Shown piece by piece: positions 8,912 to 27,482 of a DNA stretch of 64,000 nucleotides. Origin of the DNA: Candidatus Sumerlaeota bacterium. Lineage in GTDB: Bacteria > Sumerlaeota > Sumerlaeia > SLMS01 > JAHLLQ01. Position numbers and translations under genes: made by a program. Where the stretch lies: NCBI GenBank assembly GCA_030156535.1, contig JASGMJ010000011.1, forward strand, positions 62,001-126,000. The letters run 5' to 3'. Position 1 is the stretch's first letter. The number at the start of each line of letters is the position of its first letter. The notes beneath the pieces are model-generated. The model made no database searches and was not told the DNA's origin. It saw only the letters and a list, made by a program, of their open reading frames with translations.

Positions 8912-11386
8912 TCAGTCGTAAGTGTCCACCAGGCTCCCGAGGCGCAGTCCGTTTTTGAACGCGGCGAGCGTCATGGGAGCCTGCGGCTCAACGCGAATCG
9001 TTGTCGTACGTCCGGGCCTCAGCGGCACGAAGTTCTCCGAACAACGGATGTCCACGCTTTCGTGGGTCAGCCACGCGAAAAGCAGCGGCTTCTTCGTTCT
9101 GATGCTCACCTCGAATGCCCCGTCCTTTGCCTGCCGCACGGTGGTGCGCGCAGCCGATGCCGTCGCCGCGAAGTTCATGTGTTTTGGCCGGGCAAACGTT
9201 CCGAAGTTCGTCGAGACAACCGCTCCCTCTCTCTCGAGTTCCAGGAACACGATCACTTCACGTTGGCCATGCTCTTTGAGCAGCTTTGCGAGTTGCAGCG
9301 TCTTGAGACGGCGCGAGCCACCTGCCGGCAGACGGAGGGGCTGTGCTTCCTCAAGCAACGTCTTTCCCGCGAGGTTCGTCACGATCCAGCGCGCCAGCGC
9401 GGCTCCCTTCTCTGTGGAGTCCGCCGTCACATGAACTTCCACCGTTCCCTTTGCCTCGTCCATCACGGGGCTGATCAGAGCCGGCGCGAAGAAGCGTTTG
9501 GCCATGTAATGCAGGGCCTTCCAGCGCCCATGCCCATCGATGGATGCCCAGCTTGCGACCGGCCAACAATCGTTGAGCTGCCAGTAGAGGGCGCCCATCG
9601 ACTGCGGCTGGTTGCGGCGCAGCTGCTCCACCAACATGCGGACGGCCACTCCCTGAAGAATCTGGGAAAGCCACAAGGTTGATTCAAAGTTCTTTGGCAG
9701 GCGGAAGTAGTCCAGCATGTAGAGCATGATGAGCGAGTTGCCCGTCCGTCCCGCCCGCTGATGCAGCTCCATCACGTAGCTGGTGATGTTGCGGTCCTCC
9801 TCGATCGTATAGCCTTCCACGGTGCGCGGATGCGGAAACGACTGGAAGCCGAATTCGCTGACGAAACGATGGCGGCAGCCATAGTACCACTCGAACGGTT
9901 TGCGGCCGTGCCACACATCCCACAGGTGCGCGTCGCCACTTGCCTGATCGTTGAAGGCGCGCCGGTCGCCAACGGGTGTGTGGGGGCTGCCGGGCCAGTA
10001 CGGGCGCTGCGGATCGAGCTCCGAGACCAGGGACGGAAGCAGCGTGTCGAACAGCCTGCCGTAGTCCTTCCAGCTCATTGCCGTGTCCGTCCACTCGTCA
10101 TCGACGAGCCCCTGTTCCAATTCGTTGTTACCGCACCACAGTGCCAGGCAGGCGTGATGACGCAGACGCCGGATGTTGTCGCGGGCCTCCGCCTCCACGT
10201 TCTTCATGAATCCCTTGTCGTACGTCGGGTACGTTGCGCAGGCGAACATGAAGTCCTGCCAGACGCACAGCCCGCGTTCGTCGCAGAGATCGTAGAAGGC
10301 ATCGTCTTCGTAGAATCCGCCAGCCCACACGCGCACCATGTTCATGTTGGCTGCGGCAGCATCGTCGAGAAGCCGCGCATAGTCCTCGCGCGTCACGCGC
10401 GTCGCGAACGTATCCGCCGGAATCCAGTTGGCGCCCTTGGCGAAGAACGGAATCCCGTTGGCAACAAAGGTGAAAGACTGCCCCCACTTGTCCTTCTCCT
10501 GCTTCAGTTCGAGCACCCGCAGGCCAACGCGCCGCTCCCAGCCGTCGAGGCATTCCCCCTTCTCGTTCGTCAGCGTCACGCTTACGTTGTACAGTGGCTG
10601 TTCGCCCATTCCGGCGGGCCACCAGAGTTTCGGGCTCTTCAGCGCCAGCAAAGCGACTCCGTCCCTCTTTTTGGAGAGCGTGATCTCCCCGCGCGCGGCA
10701 ACGTTTCCCGCCAGCGAGACTTCCACCTGCGCTTTCAGACGTGTTCCCTTCGCGGCGCTTGCGGCAACGCGAACCCCCAGGTCCACGCGCCCCTTGGCGT
10801 GGTGCTGGAGGACGTGAACGTCCTTCAGGGCCGTGCCGTCATGGGCCACGATCCGAATACCCCGCCAGATGCCACACGTCACCAGCGTCGGACCCCAGTC
10901 CCATCCAAAGTTGCAGTACTCCTTGCGGATGTAGCCGCCACCGGGGAACCACCACGTCGGCAGCGGGCGCTGCTTCGTCCGTTCGCGCATCATCGGCAGG
11001 GGAGAGGTGAAGCGGATCTCGATCGTATTGCGACCCGGGCGCAGGTGCTGCTTTGCGTCGAACTTCCACGCGCGGAACATGTTGTCCGTCCGGGCGAGCT
11101 CGCGGCCGTTGATGCTGATCGACGCCAACGTGTCGAGGCCGTCGCACTCCAGCAGGACGCACGGTTGCTCCAGCACTTCGGCGGGCACGGTGAATTCGCG
11201 GGCATAGGTCCAGTCCGCTTCCCCGATCCACTGCATCGCCGTCTCGTTATCCCGGTAATACGGGTCGCGAATCACGCGACTCGCGAGGAGATCGGTGTGA
11301 ACACAACCGGGAATTCGTGCGGGAAGTGGGCGCTCAAGCGCCGCTCCCGAGAGAGTCCATTTCCCCGCGAGGTCGATCGTGTGCAT
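8912..11386 (-). CDS. Beta-mannosidase, glycoside hydrolase family 2
   Basis: Releases beta-mannose from the ends of mannan or N-glycan-like chains. Domain order is typical of GH2: a sugar-binding jelly roll first (MHTIDLAGKWTLSG; RIPGCVHTDLLA), an immunoglobulin-like domain, then the catalytic barrel. The general acid/base Glu is in WCGNNELEQG near residue 415 and the nucleophile Glu in SEFGFQSFP near residue 510. The shared RIPGCVHTDL and DWTYAREF motifs favour mannosidase over galactosidase. The ATG at 11386 starts at the domain edge, giving 824 aa. No signal peptide is visible, so it may work inside the cell on imported oligosaccharides. Confidence 0.9.
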   Translation of the reverse strand: MHTIDLAGKWTLSGAALERPLPARIPGCVHTDLLASRVIRDPYYRDNETAMQWIGEADWTYAREFTVPAEVLEQPCVLLECDGLDTLASISINGRELARTDNMFRAWKFDAKQHLRPGRNTIEIRFTSPLPMMRERTKQRPLPTWWFPGGGYIRKEYCNFGWDWGPTLVTCGIWRGIRIVAHDGTALKDVHVLQHHAKGRVDLGVRVAASAAKGTRLKAQVEVSLAGNVAARGEITLSKKRDGVALLALKSPKLWWPAGMGEQPLYNVSVTLTNEKGECLDGWERRVGLRVLELKQEKDKWGQSFTFVANGIPFFAKGANWIPADTFATRVTREDYARLLDDAAAANMNMVRVWAGGFYEDDAFYDLCDERGLCVWQDFMFACATYPTYDKGFMKNVEAEARDNIRRLRHHACLALWCGNNELEQGLVDDEWTDTAMSWKDYGRLFDTLLPSLVSELDPQRPYWPGSPHTPVGDRRAFNDQASGDAHLWDVWHGRKPFEWYYGCRHRFVSEFGFQSFPHPRTVEGYTIEEDRNITSYVMELHQRAGRTGNSLIMLYMLDYFRLPKNFESTLWLSQILQGVAVRMLVEQLRRNQPQSMGALYWQLNDCWPVASWASIDGHGRWKALHYMAKRFFAPALISPVMDEAKGTVEVHVTADSTEKGAALARWIVTNLAGKTLLEEAQPLRLPAGGSRRLKTLQLAKLLKEHGQREVIVFLELEREGAVVSTNFGTFARPKHMNFAATASAARTTVRQAKDGAFEVSIRTKKPLLFAWLTHESVDIRCSENFVPLRPGRTTTIRVEPQAPMTLAAFKNGLRLGSLVDTYD

Positions 11387-11699
11387 GGCTCGCCACTTTC
11401 TGCTGAGAGTGAGGGGGTCCGCAGGCTGCTGCGGAGTCTTCCCGCTGCAAGGTTTCGTGGGGTGCTGGAGCATTGGCCTTGCAGCGTCAAGGCACGAGTT
11501 GGAGTACTGCGTATCCGGTTACGCTTTTCCCGGGTGTATCGGGAAAGCAAACCCGCCCCCTCCCCCGGGAGGTCAGATTCCATGCGGAAAGACGTTCCGG
11601 ACTCTCCTTGTCACGCCAACGGGCCTTGCGCCAGCCTACGGCTTGCAGGCTGCGGTGAAGCCCGGCCCAACACGATCCATATCAGAAAGCATCAAACCG
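11387..11699. promoter_or_regulatory. Divergent intergenic region with two hairpins
   Basis: This 313-base gap lies between the divergent mannosidase and TPR genes. It holds a TCCGCAG-GCTG-CTGCGGA hairpin at 11418-11435 and a GCTTTTCCCG/CGGGAAAGC hairpin with one bulge at about 11523-11548. Neither is followed by a T tract. No clear promoter or gene could be found. Confidence 0.45.
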
Positions 11700-13136
11700 A
11701 TGAAACTGGCTCGCCGCCCCTCGCTTCTCCTGATTCCCGTGCTCTGGGCGGCGACGCTCAATGCCCAGGAGCCCGCATCCGTCACCGTCATCCAGCCGGG
11801 CGAGTCTGTCTCGGCCAACGACGTCAGCACCACTTCGGCCCTCACCGCCCAACCCACCGAGGAACAGGCCATCGACGAGGCCATGGCGCTCATCAAGGCC
11901 GATGATCTCGACCTCGACGCCCGTATTGATGCCGTCCGCACCATCGTGGAACGTTATCCGCACCGCGGCGAGGCCTGGGCGGCCCTTGGGGAACTGCGCG
12001 TTGAGGCAGGCTCGGATGCTCCGGCCCTCATGGCCTTCGAGCGCGCCGTCGAACGCAACCCACGCCTGCACACGGCGTGGCACTGGATCGGCATTCTGAA
12101 GAAGCGCCAGAAGACCGATCTCCCCGGCGCCCTGGACGCCTTCCGCAAGGCACGCGACAATGGCGGGCCCGCCGACGTCGAACTCAACGAGATGGCCGTC
12201 ACGCTTGCCCAAATGGGCCGCCTCAAGGACGCCTACGCCGCATGGGTCGAGGCGATCACCCTCGATCCCGACTGGGGAGTCCTCCACGCCAACGCTCTCA
12301 AGGCCGCCGCGGCTCTCGGTGACGAGCGGGCCGTCGAACGTCATTTCGCCGGTGGCATGGCCGCCGAGCGATTCGAGGAACAAACCGTCCTCATCTACGG
12401 CGATTACCTCATGAAGAAGGGGAAGGAAGACGAGGCTTTCGTGGCCTACGAAGCCGGCATCAATCGCGATCCCGACAGCTACCGCCTTCGCTACTACTAC
12501 GCCAACGCCTTGCAGCAGGAGGGCGAGAAGGAGAGCGCCCTCGAACAATACAAGGCCGCTCTTCTTGGCGCCGAGAAAGCCGCCGACCGCGACACGGCAT
12601 CCGTCGTACGCAAGAGCATCTTCGCCATCGAGTACCCCAGGGATTTGAGGAACCTGGTGGAAGCGGAAAAGCTCGTCTACGAAATCGGCAACGATCCTGA
12701 GAAGGGAAGGAAGAAGCTCGAAAAGGCCGTCAAGATTCTCAATCCGTTCATTGAGAAGCACCCCGACCTTTGGGAAGCCCTGCTCCTGCGCGGCATGGCC
12801 CGTCGTTATCTCGGCGAGACCACGCAGGCGCGCTTCGACTTCGAGAAGGTGCTTGAGTACGTTCCCGACCAGCCCAACGCGCTCATCAATCTCGCGCTCG
12901 TCTTCCGCGATCAAAGGAACTACTACTTCTCGGTCGAATACGCGCGCCGTGCAGCCGAAGCAGCCCCACGCGATCCGATGATTCTCGCCAACGCGGGCTT
13001 CGTTCTGCTCGATTCAGACCGCTGCGACGAGGCCAGCGAGATGCTCGCCCGCGCCGACGCACTCATCCCCGACGACGTCGAGGGCGACCCGCTCGGCCCG
13101 CTTGCCGAGGAAATCGCCACACGCTGCAATCGATAG
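11700..13136 (+). CDS. Secreted tetratricopeptide-repeat protein
   Basis: 478 aa. The start MKLARRPSLLLIPVLWAATLNAQ is a classical signal peptide with cleavage after the last A of the ALNAQ-like end. TPR helices follow (AWAALGELRVEAGSDAPALMAFERAV; YYYANALQQEGEKESALEQYKAAL; NALINLALVFRDQRNYYFSVEYARRA), with a second block after a charged linker at about 290. TPR arrays bind partner proteins, here probably in the periplasm. The ORF-track start at 11379 is far upstream and would bury the signal peptide. Specific role unknown. Confidence 0.82.
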   Translation: MKLARRPSLLLIPVLWAATLNAQEPASVTVIQPGESVSANDVSTTSALTAQPTEEQAIDEAMALIKADDLDLDARIDAVRTIVERYPHRGEAWAALGELRVEAGSDAPALMAFERAVERNPRLHTAWHWIGILKKRQKTDLPGALDAFRKARDNGGPADVELNEMAVTLAQMGRLKDAYAAWVEAITLDPDWGVLHANALKAAAALGDERAVERHFAGGMAAERFEEQTVLIYGDYLMKKGKEDEAFVAYEAGINRDPDSYRLRYYYANALQQEGEKESALEQYKAALLGAEKAADRDTASVVRKSIFAIEYPRDLRNLVEAEKLVYEIGNDPEKGRKKLEKAVKILNPFIEKHPDLWEALLLRGMARRYLGETTQARFDFEKVLEYVPDQPNALINLALVFRDQRNYYFSVEYARRAAEAAPRDPMILANAGFVLLDSDRCDEASEMLARADALIPDDVEGDPLGPLAEEIATRCNR

Positions 13137-13184
13137 GAACGCCGTCCACGCAGCAGTCAGCCGGAAGACACTTGTTTTCCCCTC

Positions 13185-15602
13185 TTACGCGTTCGCTGAC
13201 GGCCGGTTCCGTGTGGCTGCCTTGCGTCCACGTTTTTTTGTCGAGGGGGGAGCCGGCTTCTTCTTGGCCTTTCCCTGATCTGTCGTCAGGGCCAGCGCAA
13301 AGACCTCGCTCAGCCATTCCACCGGGTGGAAGCGCAGCGCGCGCCGCACCTCGACGGAAATCTCCTCGATGTCGTCGAGGTTCTCCTTTGGGATGATGAT
13401 GTCGCGGATGCGGCGGCGATGTGCGGCGAGGGCCTTTTCCTTCAGCCCACCGATCTTCAGCACCCGTCCGCGCAACGTCACCTCGCCCGTCATCGCAATG
13501 TCCTGGCGCACGGGGACAGCGGCCAGCGCAGAGGCCAGCGCCGTCGCCATCGTGATGCCCGCGCTCGGGCCGTCCTTCGGAATCGCACCCTCGGGCACGT
13601 GGATGTGAATGTCGATGGTCGAGACTGCATCCGGGTCGATGCCCAGTTCCCCGGCATGGGAGCGCACATAGGACAGCGCTGTCTTGGCCGATTCCTGCAT
13701 CACCTCGCCCAGCTTGCCCGTCAGCAACAGCGCGCCCTTCCCCTTGATCAGCGTCGCCTCCACGGGCAACAGCTCGCCGCCCGCCTCCGTCCAGGCCAGC
13801 CCGACCGCTGTGCCGACTTCCGGCTTCCGTTCGAGCATGTTGTCGCGGTACTTCTCCGGGCCAAGCAGCTCGCGCACTCTCTCCGGCGCGATCGGGCCCG
13901 CCGCCACGGTGCCCTTCTCCACGAACTCCACGGCAACCTTGCGGCACACCGTTGCCAGCGTGCGCTCCAATTCGCGCACTCCGGCCTCGCGCGTGTACGC
14001 CGTAATGATTTTCATCAGGCTCGTCTTCGGCAACTTCACCTGCGAGGTCTTCAGCCCATGCTGCTTGCGCTGGCGGGGGAGAAGATGGCGGCTGGCGATG
14101 TGGAACTTCTCGTCCTCCGTATAGCCCGGCAGGCGGATCAGCTCCATGCGGTCGAGCAACGGATGCGGAATCCCTTCCGTCGTATTCGCCGTCGTCAGGA
14201 ACATCACGCTGGAAAGATCGTAGTCCACTTCCAGATAGTGGTCGTTGAACGTCTTGTTCTGCTCGGGATCGAGCACCTCCAGCAGCGCCGACGCGGGATC
14301 GCCGCGGAAGTCCGACGACATCTTGTCGATTTCGTCGAGCAGGAACACCGGGTTCACCGTGCCCGCGCGCTTCATCGACTGGATGATCTTGCCCGGCATG
14401 GCGCCCACATACGTCCGGCGATGACCGCGAATTTCCGCTTCGTCGCGAATACCGCCCAGGCTGATGCGCACGAAATCGCGCCCCATGCACGCCGCGATCG
14501 AACGCCCCAGCGACGTCTTGCCCACGCCTGGAGGACCAACGAAGCACAGAATCTGCCCCTTGCCCTGCCCGGCCAGCTTCACCACCGCCAGGTGCTCGAT
14601 GATGCGCTGCTTGATCTTGTCCAGCCCATAGTGGTCCGCGTTCAGAATGCGGCGCGCCGTGGTCAGATCGATTTCCTCCGCCGAGACGTTGTGCCACGGC
14701 ACTTCCGTCAGCCACTCGATGTACGTGCGCGTCACCACGGCCTCGGGCGACATGGGCGCCATGCGGGCCAGGCGTCCCAGTTCCTTCTCCGCCTTTTCCC
14801 GCGCCTCGTCGGACATCCCGCACGTATCGATGGCGGTGGCCAGCTCGCGCAGGTCCGGATCCTCGTCCGCGCCCAGGCCGAGTTCGCGCTCGATCACCTT
14901 GAGCTGCTCGCTCAGGTAATACTCCCGCTGACTCTTGCCGATCTGGTCTTTCACCTTGCCGGCGATCTGGCTTTCCAGCTCCAGAATCTGATTCTCGGCT
15001 TCAAGGTACCCGTTCAGCAGGTGAAACTTCTCTTCGAGGTTGTTGGCCTCCAGAACTTCCTGCTTCTCCTCGACCTTGAGCGTCGAGTAATGCGAGACCG
15101 CGTAGAGGAAGCGCAGCGGATCGCTCGTTCCCTTGATCGTTGCAAACAGGTCAGGCGGAATCTTCTCGCTCAGTTCGGCGAACGCGTCGAACAGGCGCAG
15201 CGTCGTGCGCATGTGGGCCTTCAACGTCTTCGACTCCGAGTCGCTCACGTGGTTCACCACGACGAACGCGCTCAGATATCCCTCGCGCATGCTGACTTCA
15301 ATGGCGCGTGCCGGATAGGCGCCCTCGACGAGCACCTTCACCGTGCCGTCGGGAGCGCGCAGAACCTGAAGAATCTCGGCCACCGTGCCGACGGTGTAGA
15401 GGTCGTCCTTCCCCGGATCGTCGATCAACGGGTTGATCTGGCAGGCGAGCAGGACACGCTTGTCCTTGGCCAGGGCAGCTTCCAGTGCCGCCATCGATAG
15501 CTCGCGGACGACGAAGAGCGGCGTGACCGCCCCCGGGAAGACGACGAGTTCCTTCAGCGGCAGGACGGGCACGTAATCCGATTCAAAGCGCTGGTCGTTC
15601 AT
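13185..15602 (-). CDS. lon: ATP-dependent protease Lon
   Basis: Cytoplasmic AAA+ serine protease that degrades misfolded and regulatory proteins. The N-terminal substrate domain begins [14 protein letters not shown]. The Walker A box [11 protein letters not shown] lies near residue 355 and Walker B LLDEIDKM near 420. The proteolytic dyad is Ser in [13 protein letters not shown] and Lys in [12 protein letters not shown]. The 805-aa length is normal. The start codon has a strong GGAAGGAGT site. The tail ends in a basic stretch ([20 protein letters not shown]), longer and more basic than usual. The TPR gene is convergent. Confidence 0.97.
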   Translation of the reverse strand: MNDQRFESDYVPVLPLKELVVFPGAVTPLFVVRELSMAALEAALAKDKRVLLACQINPLIDDPGKDDLYTVGTVAEILQVLRAPDGTVKVLVEGAYPARAIEVSMREGYLSAFVVVNHVSDSESKTLKAHMRTTLRLFDAFAELSEKIPPDLFATIKGTSDPLRFLYAVSHYSTLKVEEKQEVLEANNLEEKFHLLNGYLEAENQILELESQIAGKVKDQIGKSQREYYLSEQLKVIERELGLGADEDPDLRELATAIDTCGMSDEAREKAEKELGRLARMAPMSPEAVVTRTYIEWLTEVPWHNVSAEEIDLTTARRILNADHYGLDKIKQRIIEHLAVVKLAGQGKGQILCFVGPPGVGKTSLGRSIAACMGRDFVRISLGGIRDEAEIRGHRRTYVGAMPGKIIQSMKRAGTVNPVFLLDEIDKMSSDFRGDPASALLEVLDPEQNKTFNDHYLEVDYDLSSVMFLTTANTTEGIPHPLLDRMELIRLPGYTEDEKFHIASRHLLPRQRKQHGLKTSQVKLPKTSLMKIITAYTREAGVRELERTLATVCRKVAVEFVEKGTVAAGPIAPERVRELLGPEKYRDNMLERKPEVGTAVGLAWTEAGGELLPVEATLIKGKGALLLTGKLGEVMQESAKTALSYVRSHAGELGIDPDAVSTIDIHIHVPEGAIPKDGPSAGITMATALASALAAVPVRQDIAMTGEVTLRGRVLKIGGLKEKALAAHRRRIRDIIIPKENLDDIEEISVEVRRALRFHPVEWLSEVFALALTTDQGKAKKKPAPPSTKKRGRKAATRNRPSANA

Positions 15603-15897
15603 GGGTGGGACTCCTTCCCGGATAAAGAAACGGCCTCCCTGCGTGCCAGGGCGGCGCCTTGTTCCCTTTGCCCGCCCACCGTGTTGCCGCTCCGGTACAC
15701 TGTCCAGAGAAAGATGGATTCTCCGGAAGACAGGGGCATCTCAGGTCTGTATTCGGCCTGAGAAAAAGGTGGAGAGGTGTTGCACTGCAGTGAACGTCTT
15801 TCCAGAGCGCGGATTTTTTAGTCCCGAAGGGCCGAATCCGGGTAGCCTTGGGGCGAGCGCATAGCGGCGTGTGTTCTGTTGCGCCCTTGCGGGGCAC
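15603..15897. promoter_or_regulatory. lon upstream region
   Basis: About 290 bases without a supported gene separate lon from the apt terminator and should carry the lon promoter on the minus strand. I see a perfect 10-bp palindrome CACTGCAGTG at 15783-15792 and a CTCAGG/CCTGAG inverted repeat at about 15740-15762. There is no CIRCE element and no convincing -35/-10 pair. Confidence 0.4.
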
Positions 15898-15940
15898 AAA
15901 AAAACGCTCCCTCCGGCCCAGCCGCGAAGGAGCGTTTTGT
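15898..15940 (-). terminator. Rho-independent terminator after apt
   Basis: On the minus strand AAAACGCTCC and GGGAGCGTTTT form a stem and loop followed by an uninterrupted run of eight T, 25 bases after the apt stop codon. This is a textbook intrinsic terminator. Confidence 0.9.
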
Positions 15941-15964
15941 GTCTCAAATCGGTGGGGGGGGGCG

Positions 15965-16486
15965 TTATTCGCCCGGAATGACGATCTCCGAATGGATCGC
16001 GTAATTCTTCAACTTTTCGCGCCCGGGCAGGAAGCCCAGTTCCATCAGCACCCAGATCTCGTGCACGGTTCCGCCCGCGCGTTCAATCAGGCGCGCCGAA
16101 GCCTCAAGCGTCCCACCCGTCGCCAGCAGATCGTCCACGATCAGCACCTTGTCGCGCCCCTCGATTGCGTCGGTGTGTATCTCGATTTCCGCCGCGCCGT
16201 ACTCGAGTTCGTAGGACTCCTTCAGTGTCGCCGCCGGAAGTTTGCCCGCCTTGCGGATCGGCACGAACCCGAGCCCGAGGGCATAGGCCAGCGCGCTGCC
16301 AAAAATGAAGCCACGCGATTCCACACCGACGACTTTCGTAATCCCCGCGTTCCCATATCGATCAATCATGCCGTCGATCGTGGCGCCGAACGCCTTGCGA
16401 TCCTTCAGCAGTGTCGTTATGTCCTTGAACTGAATCCCGGGTTTGGGGAAGTCCGGCACGTTTCGAATGCGAGAAAGCAAATCCAT
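15965..16486 (-). CDS. apt: Adenine phosphoribosyltransferase
   Basis: Salvages adenine to AMP using PRPP in the cytoplasm. The family signature VLIVDDLLATGGT is the PRPP-binding loop, and the N terminus SRIRNVPDFPKPGIQFKDIT is the conserved Apt opening. The ATG at 16486 (MDLLSRIRN) has GGAG nine bases upstream and yields 173 aa, the usual length. The ATG at 16501 and the longer ORF start at 16561 lack a site. It is the last gene of a minus-strand run before its own terminator. Confidence 0.95.
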   Translation of the reverse strand: MDLLSRIRNVPDFPKPGIQFKDITTLLKDRKAFGATIDGMIDRYGNAGITKVVGVESRGFIFGSALAYALGLGFVPIRKAGKLPAATLKESYELEYGAAEIEIHTDAIEGRDKVLIVDDLLATGGTLEASARLIERAGGTVHEIWVLMELGFLPGREKLKNYAIHSEIVIPGE

Positions 16487-16564
16487 CTCTGAGAACTCCA
16501 TGCAAGATACGGCAGGGAGTGAAGCCTTTGTTTCTCGCGCGGCGCAAGGGTGGAATGGCACACC

Positions 16565-16846
16565 CTACAGCCATTGCTCATCCACCCCTGCAATCACCAC
16601 GTCGAAACGCTTTTCAATCTCGTCCTGAACCCGTCGGCTCGTCTCCTCCGTGCGCCGCCGCAGGTTGCTCACCGTCACCACGGCGATGGTTCCTGCCTGC
16701 CACTTGTCATGGTTGTCCACCTCCGCCACGGTCACGTTGTGGCGCGTGCGCAAGTGGTCGATGATGCTTTTGAGCGACGAGCGCTTTTCCTTCAGCGATT
16801 GCGACGCCGGGAATCCCAGATCGATCTGGATCAGCAGAATGTGCAC
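16565..16846 (-). CDS. DUF503 family protein (YlxP-like)
   Basis: Small protein of about 93 aa. The pattern LKEKRSSLKSIIDHLRTRHNVTVAEVDNHDKWQ is the conserved core of DUF503/YlxP, a ferredoxin-like fold often found near infB-rbfA and linked to ribosome biogenesis, with no proven activity. The GTG at 16846 has GGGAG six bases before it, better than the TTG at 16852. It lies between the membrane protease and apt on the same strand with short gaps, not in an infB operon. Confidence 0.87.
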   Translation of the reverse strand: MHILLIQIDLGFPASQSLKEKRSSLKSIIDHLRTRHNVTVAEVDNHDKWQAGTIAVVTVSNLRRRTEETSRRVQDEIEKRFDVVIAGVDEQWL

Positions 16847-16861
16847 GGCCAACTCCCGTTC

Positions 16862-17851
16862 TCAGGGGTCTTCGGGGGCTTCCCCCTCCATCCGCATGGC
16901 AAGCACGGAGTCGCGCGCCTCGCGCGCCACGCGGCGCTCGTACCACAGGGGGGCCCGGAACTCGGCCCGCCGCAACACCATCACGGCGAGCACCAGTATT
17001 GCCGGCGCCAGCGAAGCCAAGGCGATCAGGCCGGCTTCCGGCCCGAACTTCCCCCCAGTCCAAAGCAGCGGTCCCGAAATCTTTGCCTCCAGCAGCCGCA
17101 CCGATTCCAGCCCGGAGACCGGCAGGCCCAGCACCACGCCCTCCATGAAGTTCCACGCCCAGTGCGCCGCGATCGGCGCCCACAGCGACCGCGTGTACGC
17201 GTACAGCAGCCCCAGCAACGTGCCGCCGACTCCGCCAATCAATAGAGCCGCCTGCCAGGACGCTTCGGGGTTCATCAAGTGCGCCACGCCGAACAGCAGG
17301 CCACTGACCACGATTGCGGGCACCGTGCCCAGCCCTTCCTCCAGAATCCGCTGGAGAATTCCCCGGAACAGCACTTCCTCGCCAACCGCCACCACCAGCA
17401 GCAGAACGAACGTCCCGCCCAGCAGGCCCGCAAATGGCAGCGGTTGTCCCGTGACTGCGACCCCGAGCACCCGGTACCAGCCCAGCGCCCACATGCTCCC
17501 CACCATGAGCAGCACGAGCGCCGTTCCCCCCGCGAATCCCGCCCCCAAGTCCGCCAGCCAGTCCTCGGGATCGAAGCCGATTTCGGACAGCAGCTTGCGC
17601 TCGACCCCGAGGCCAATCGTCAGATGCACGATCAGGGCGACCACGCAGTAAGCTCCGATCGCGATAAGGTGAAACAGCAGACCACGCCCTTCGGCAAGAG
17701 TGGGGGCTTCCTCGCCGAACCCCATCCATCTCGACACAAAAGCGAGGAAGAAGAAGAGGGGGACCGCCAGCACGCAGTAGAGCATGGCCACGAGAAGCAG
17801 CCGGACAATCGCCGAGCAGCGCAGCTTTTCCAGCAGACTCATTTCACTCAC
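16862..17851 (-). CDS. CPBP-family intramembrane metalloprotease (CAAX/Abi type)
   Basis: Polytopic membrane protein of about 330 aa with at least seven hydrophobic helices. The catalytic glutamates are in GEEVLFRGILQRI, followed by the helix SGLLFGVAHLM with the metal-binding His and by AAHWAWNFMEG. This is the EExxxR...H...HxxxN set of the CPBP family, which processes prenylated or bacteriocin-related membrane substrates in some members. The GTG at 17851 has GGAGG nine bases upstream; the ATG at 17842 is the alternative. Substrate unknown. Confidence 0.85.
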   Translation of the reverse strand: MSEMSLLEKLRCSAIVRLLLVAMLYCVLAVPLFFFLAFVSRWMGFGEEAPTLAEGRGLLFHLIAIGAYCVVALIVHLTIGLGVERKLLSEIGFDPEDWLADLGAGFAGGTALVLLMVGSMWALGWYRVLGVAVTGQPLPFAGLLGGTFVLLLVVAVGEEVLFRGILQRILEEGLGTVPAIVVSGLLFGVAHLMNPEASWQAALLIGGVGGTLLGLLYAYTRSLWAPIAAHWAWNFMEGVVLGLPVSGLESVRLLEAKISGPLLWTGGKFGPEAGLIALASLAPAILVLAVMVLRRAEFRAPLWYERRVAREARDSVLAMRMEGEAPEDP

Positions 17852-17870
17852 CGTTTCGTCCCTCCACGGC

Positions 17871-17912
17871 AAAAAAAAGAACCCGCCGAAGAGTGCTTCG
17901 GCGGGCGATTGG
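17871..17912 (-). terminator. Rho-independent terminator after rpoC
   Basis: On the minus strand CCCGCCGAAG-CACT-CTTCGGCGGG is followed by TTCTTTTTTTT, starting about 27 bases after the rpoC stop. It closes the long secE-rpoC transcription unit. Confidence 0.92.
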
Positions 17913-17938
17913 TGTCGAGGGTTGGTGTGATGGCGCGC

Positions 17939-22312
<4,374 letters not shown>

Positions 22313-22377
22313 CGATTGATCCCTTTCGCGTCGTCGGTCGAAGGTTTACTCATTCCGGCAGGGCGCCGGAGTCGCAC

Positions 22378-26682
<4,305 letters not shown>

Positions 26683-27023
26683 CGATAAAAGCTCCTGAAA
26701 AGTTTGGAGGGACACGCGGAGACACGGCTCTCACCGTGCCTGGAAACACAAAAACCCCACTTCCCGGAGGAACGCCGTCCTGCCGGAGAGTAGGTCAAAA
26801 CCTTGCGGTATCGTCACCTGCTGGTTGGGGCCGGGCGAGGGACAATGACAACCCTTCGATCTTGTTTGGGAACTCCCGTGACGCCAAGGATCAATCGCAA
26901 TGCTTGAACATCGCCGTCATCGGGTGTCAAGTGTAAACAGCAGCAAATAACATTCCAGAGTAAGCGGGAAAGGTGCCGGGGGGCGAAAAACTCCCCGGCA
27001 CCCCTGCATCTGTAGGGTCCGTC
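26683..27023 (-). promoter_or_regulatory. rplL-rpoB intergenic leader
   Basis: This gap of about 340 bases is the largest within the ribosomal protein-polymerase block. It contains the hairpin listed separately and no supported gene. In other bacteria this spacing sets the ratio of ribosomal proteins to polymerase by partial termination. I see no clear internal promoter. Confidence 0.55.
26970..27004 (-). terminator. Hairpin after rplL, probable partial terminator
   Basis: On the minus strand GGTGCCGGGGAG pairs with CCCCCCGGCACC across a short T-rich loop, followed by TTTCCC, about 20 bases after the rplL stop. The weak T tract fits an attenuator that lets part of the transcription continue into rpoB. 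Confidence 0.7.
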
Positions 27024-27398
27024 CTACTTGACTTCGACGACGGCACCAGCATCTTCAAGCTGCTTCTTGACCTTCTCGGCCTCGTCCTTCGCGACGTCCT
27101 TGACGACTTCCGCCGGGGCGCTCTCGACGAGGTCCTTCGCTTCCTTCAGACCAAGGCTGGTGATCGCGCGCACTTCCTTGATCACCTTGATCTTCTCCTT
27201 GCCCGCGTCCTTGAGAACGACCGTGAACTCGGTCTTCTCTTCGGCCGGGGCGGCGGCACCGGCAGGGCCGGCAACCGCGACGGCTGCCGGGGCAGCCGAA
27301 ACGCCGAACTCTTCCTCGAACATCTTGACGAGTTCCGCGACTTCCATGAGAGGCTTCTGCTTGATTGCCTCAATGATTTCCTGGTTGGAAAGAGCCAT
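27024..27398 (-). CDS. rplL: 50S ribosomal protein L7/L12
   Basis: Stalk protein that recruits translation GTPases, 124 aa. The N-terminal dimerisation part ([27 protein letters not shown]), the Ala/Pro/Gly hinge ([20 protein letters not shown]) and the C-terminal domain ([27 protein letters not shown]) are in canonical order. The ATG at 27398 (MALSNQ) has GGAG nine bases upstream. It sits between rplJ and the rpoB leader. Confidence 0.97.
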   Translation of the reverse strand: MALSNQEIIEAIKQKPLMEVAELVKMFEEEFGVSAAPAAVAVAGPAGAAAPAEEKTEFTVVLKDAGKEKIKVIKEVRAITSLGLKEAKDLVESAPAEVVKDVAKDEAEKVKKQLEDAGAVVEVK

Positions 27399-27482
27399 TT
27401 CTGAGGTCTCCATGATTCGTGTATGGTGCTGAAAAGGCGAGGGTTGACGGTTTCTTCTTCAAGTGCCGGAGCAGTGTGGGCA

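Noticed and set aside
13326-15500. 724-codon plus-strand ORF antisense to lon
   Set aside because: Lon on the minus strand has all catalytic motifs; the antisense product is low complexity.
15603-15964. CIRCE-type heat-shock element before lon
   Set aside because: No TTAGCACTC-N9-GAGTGCTAA match on either strand; only unrelated short palindromes.
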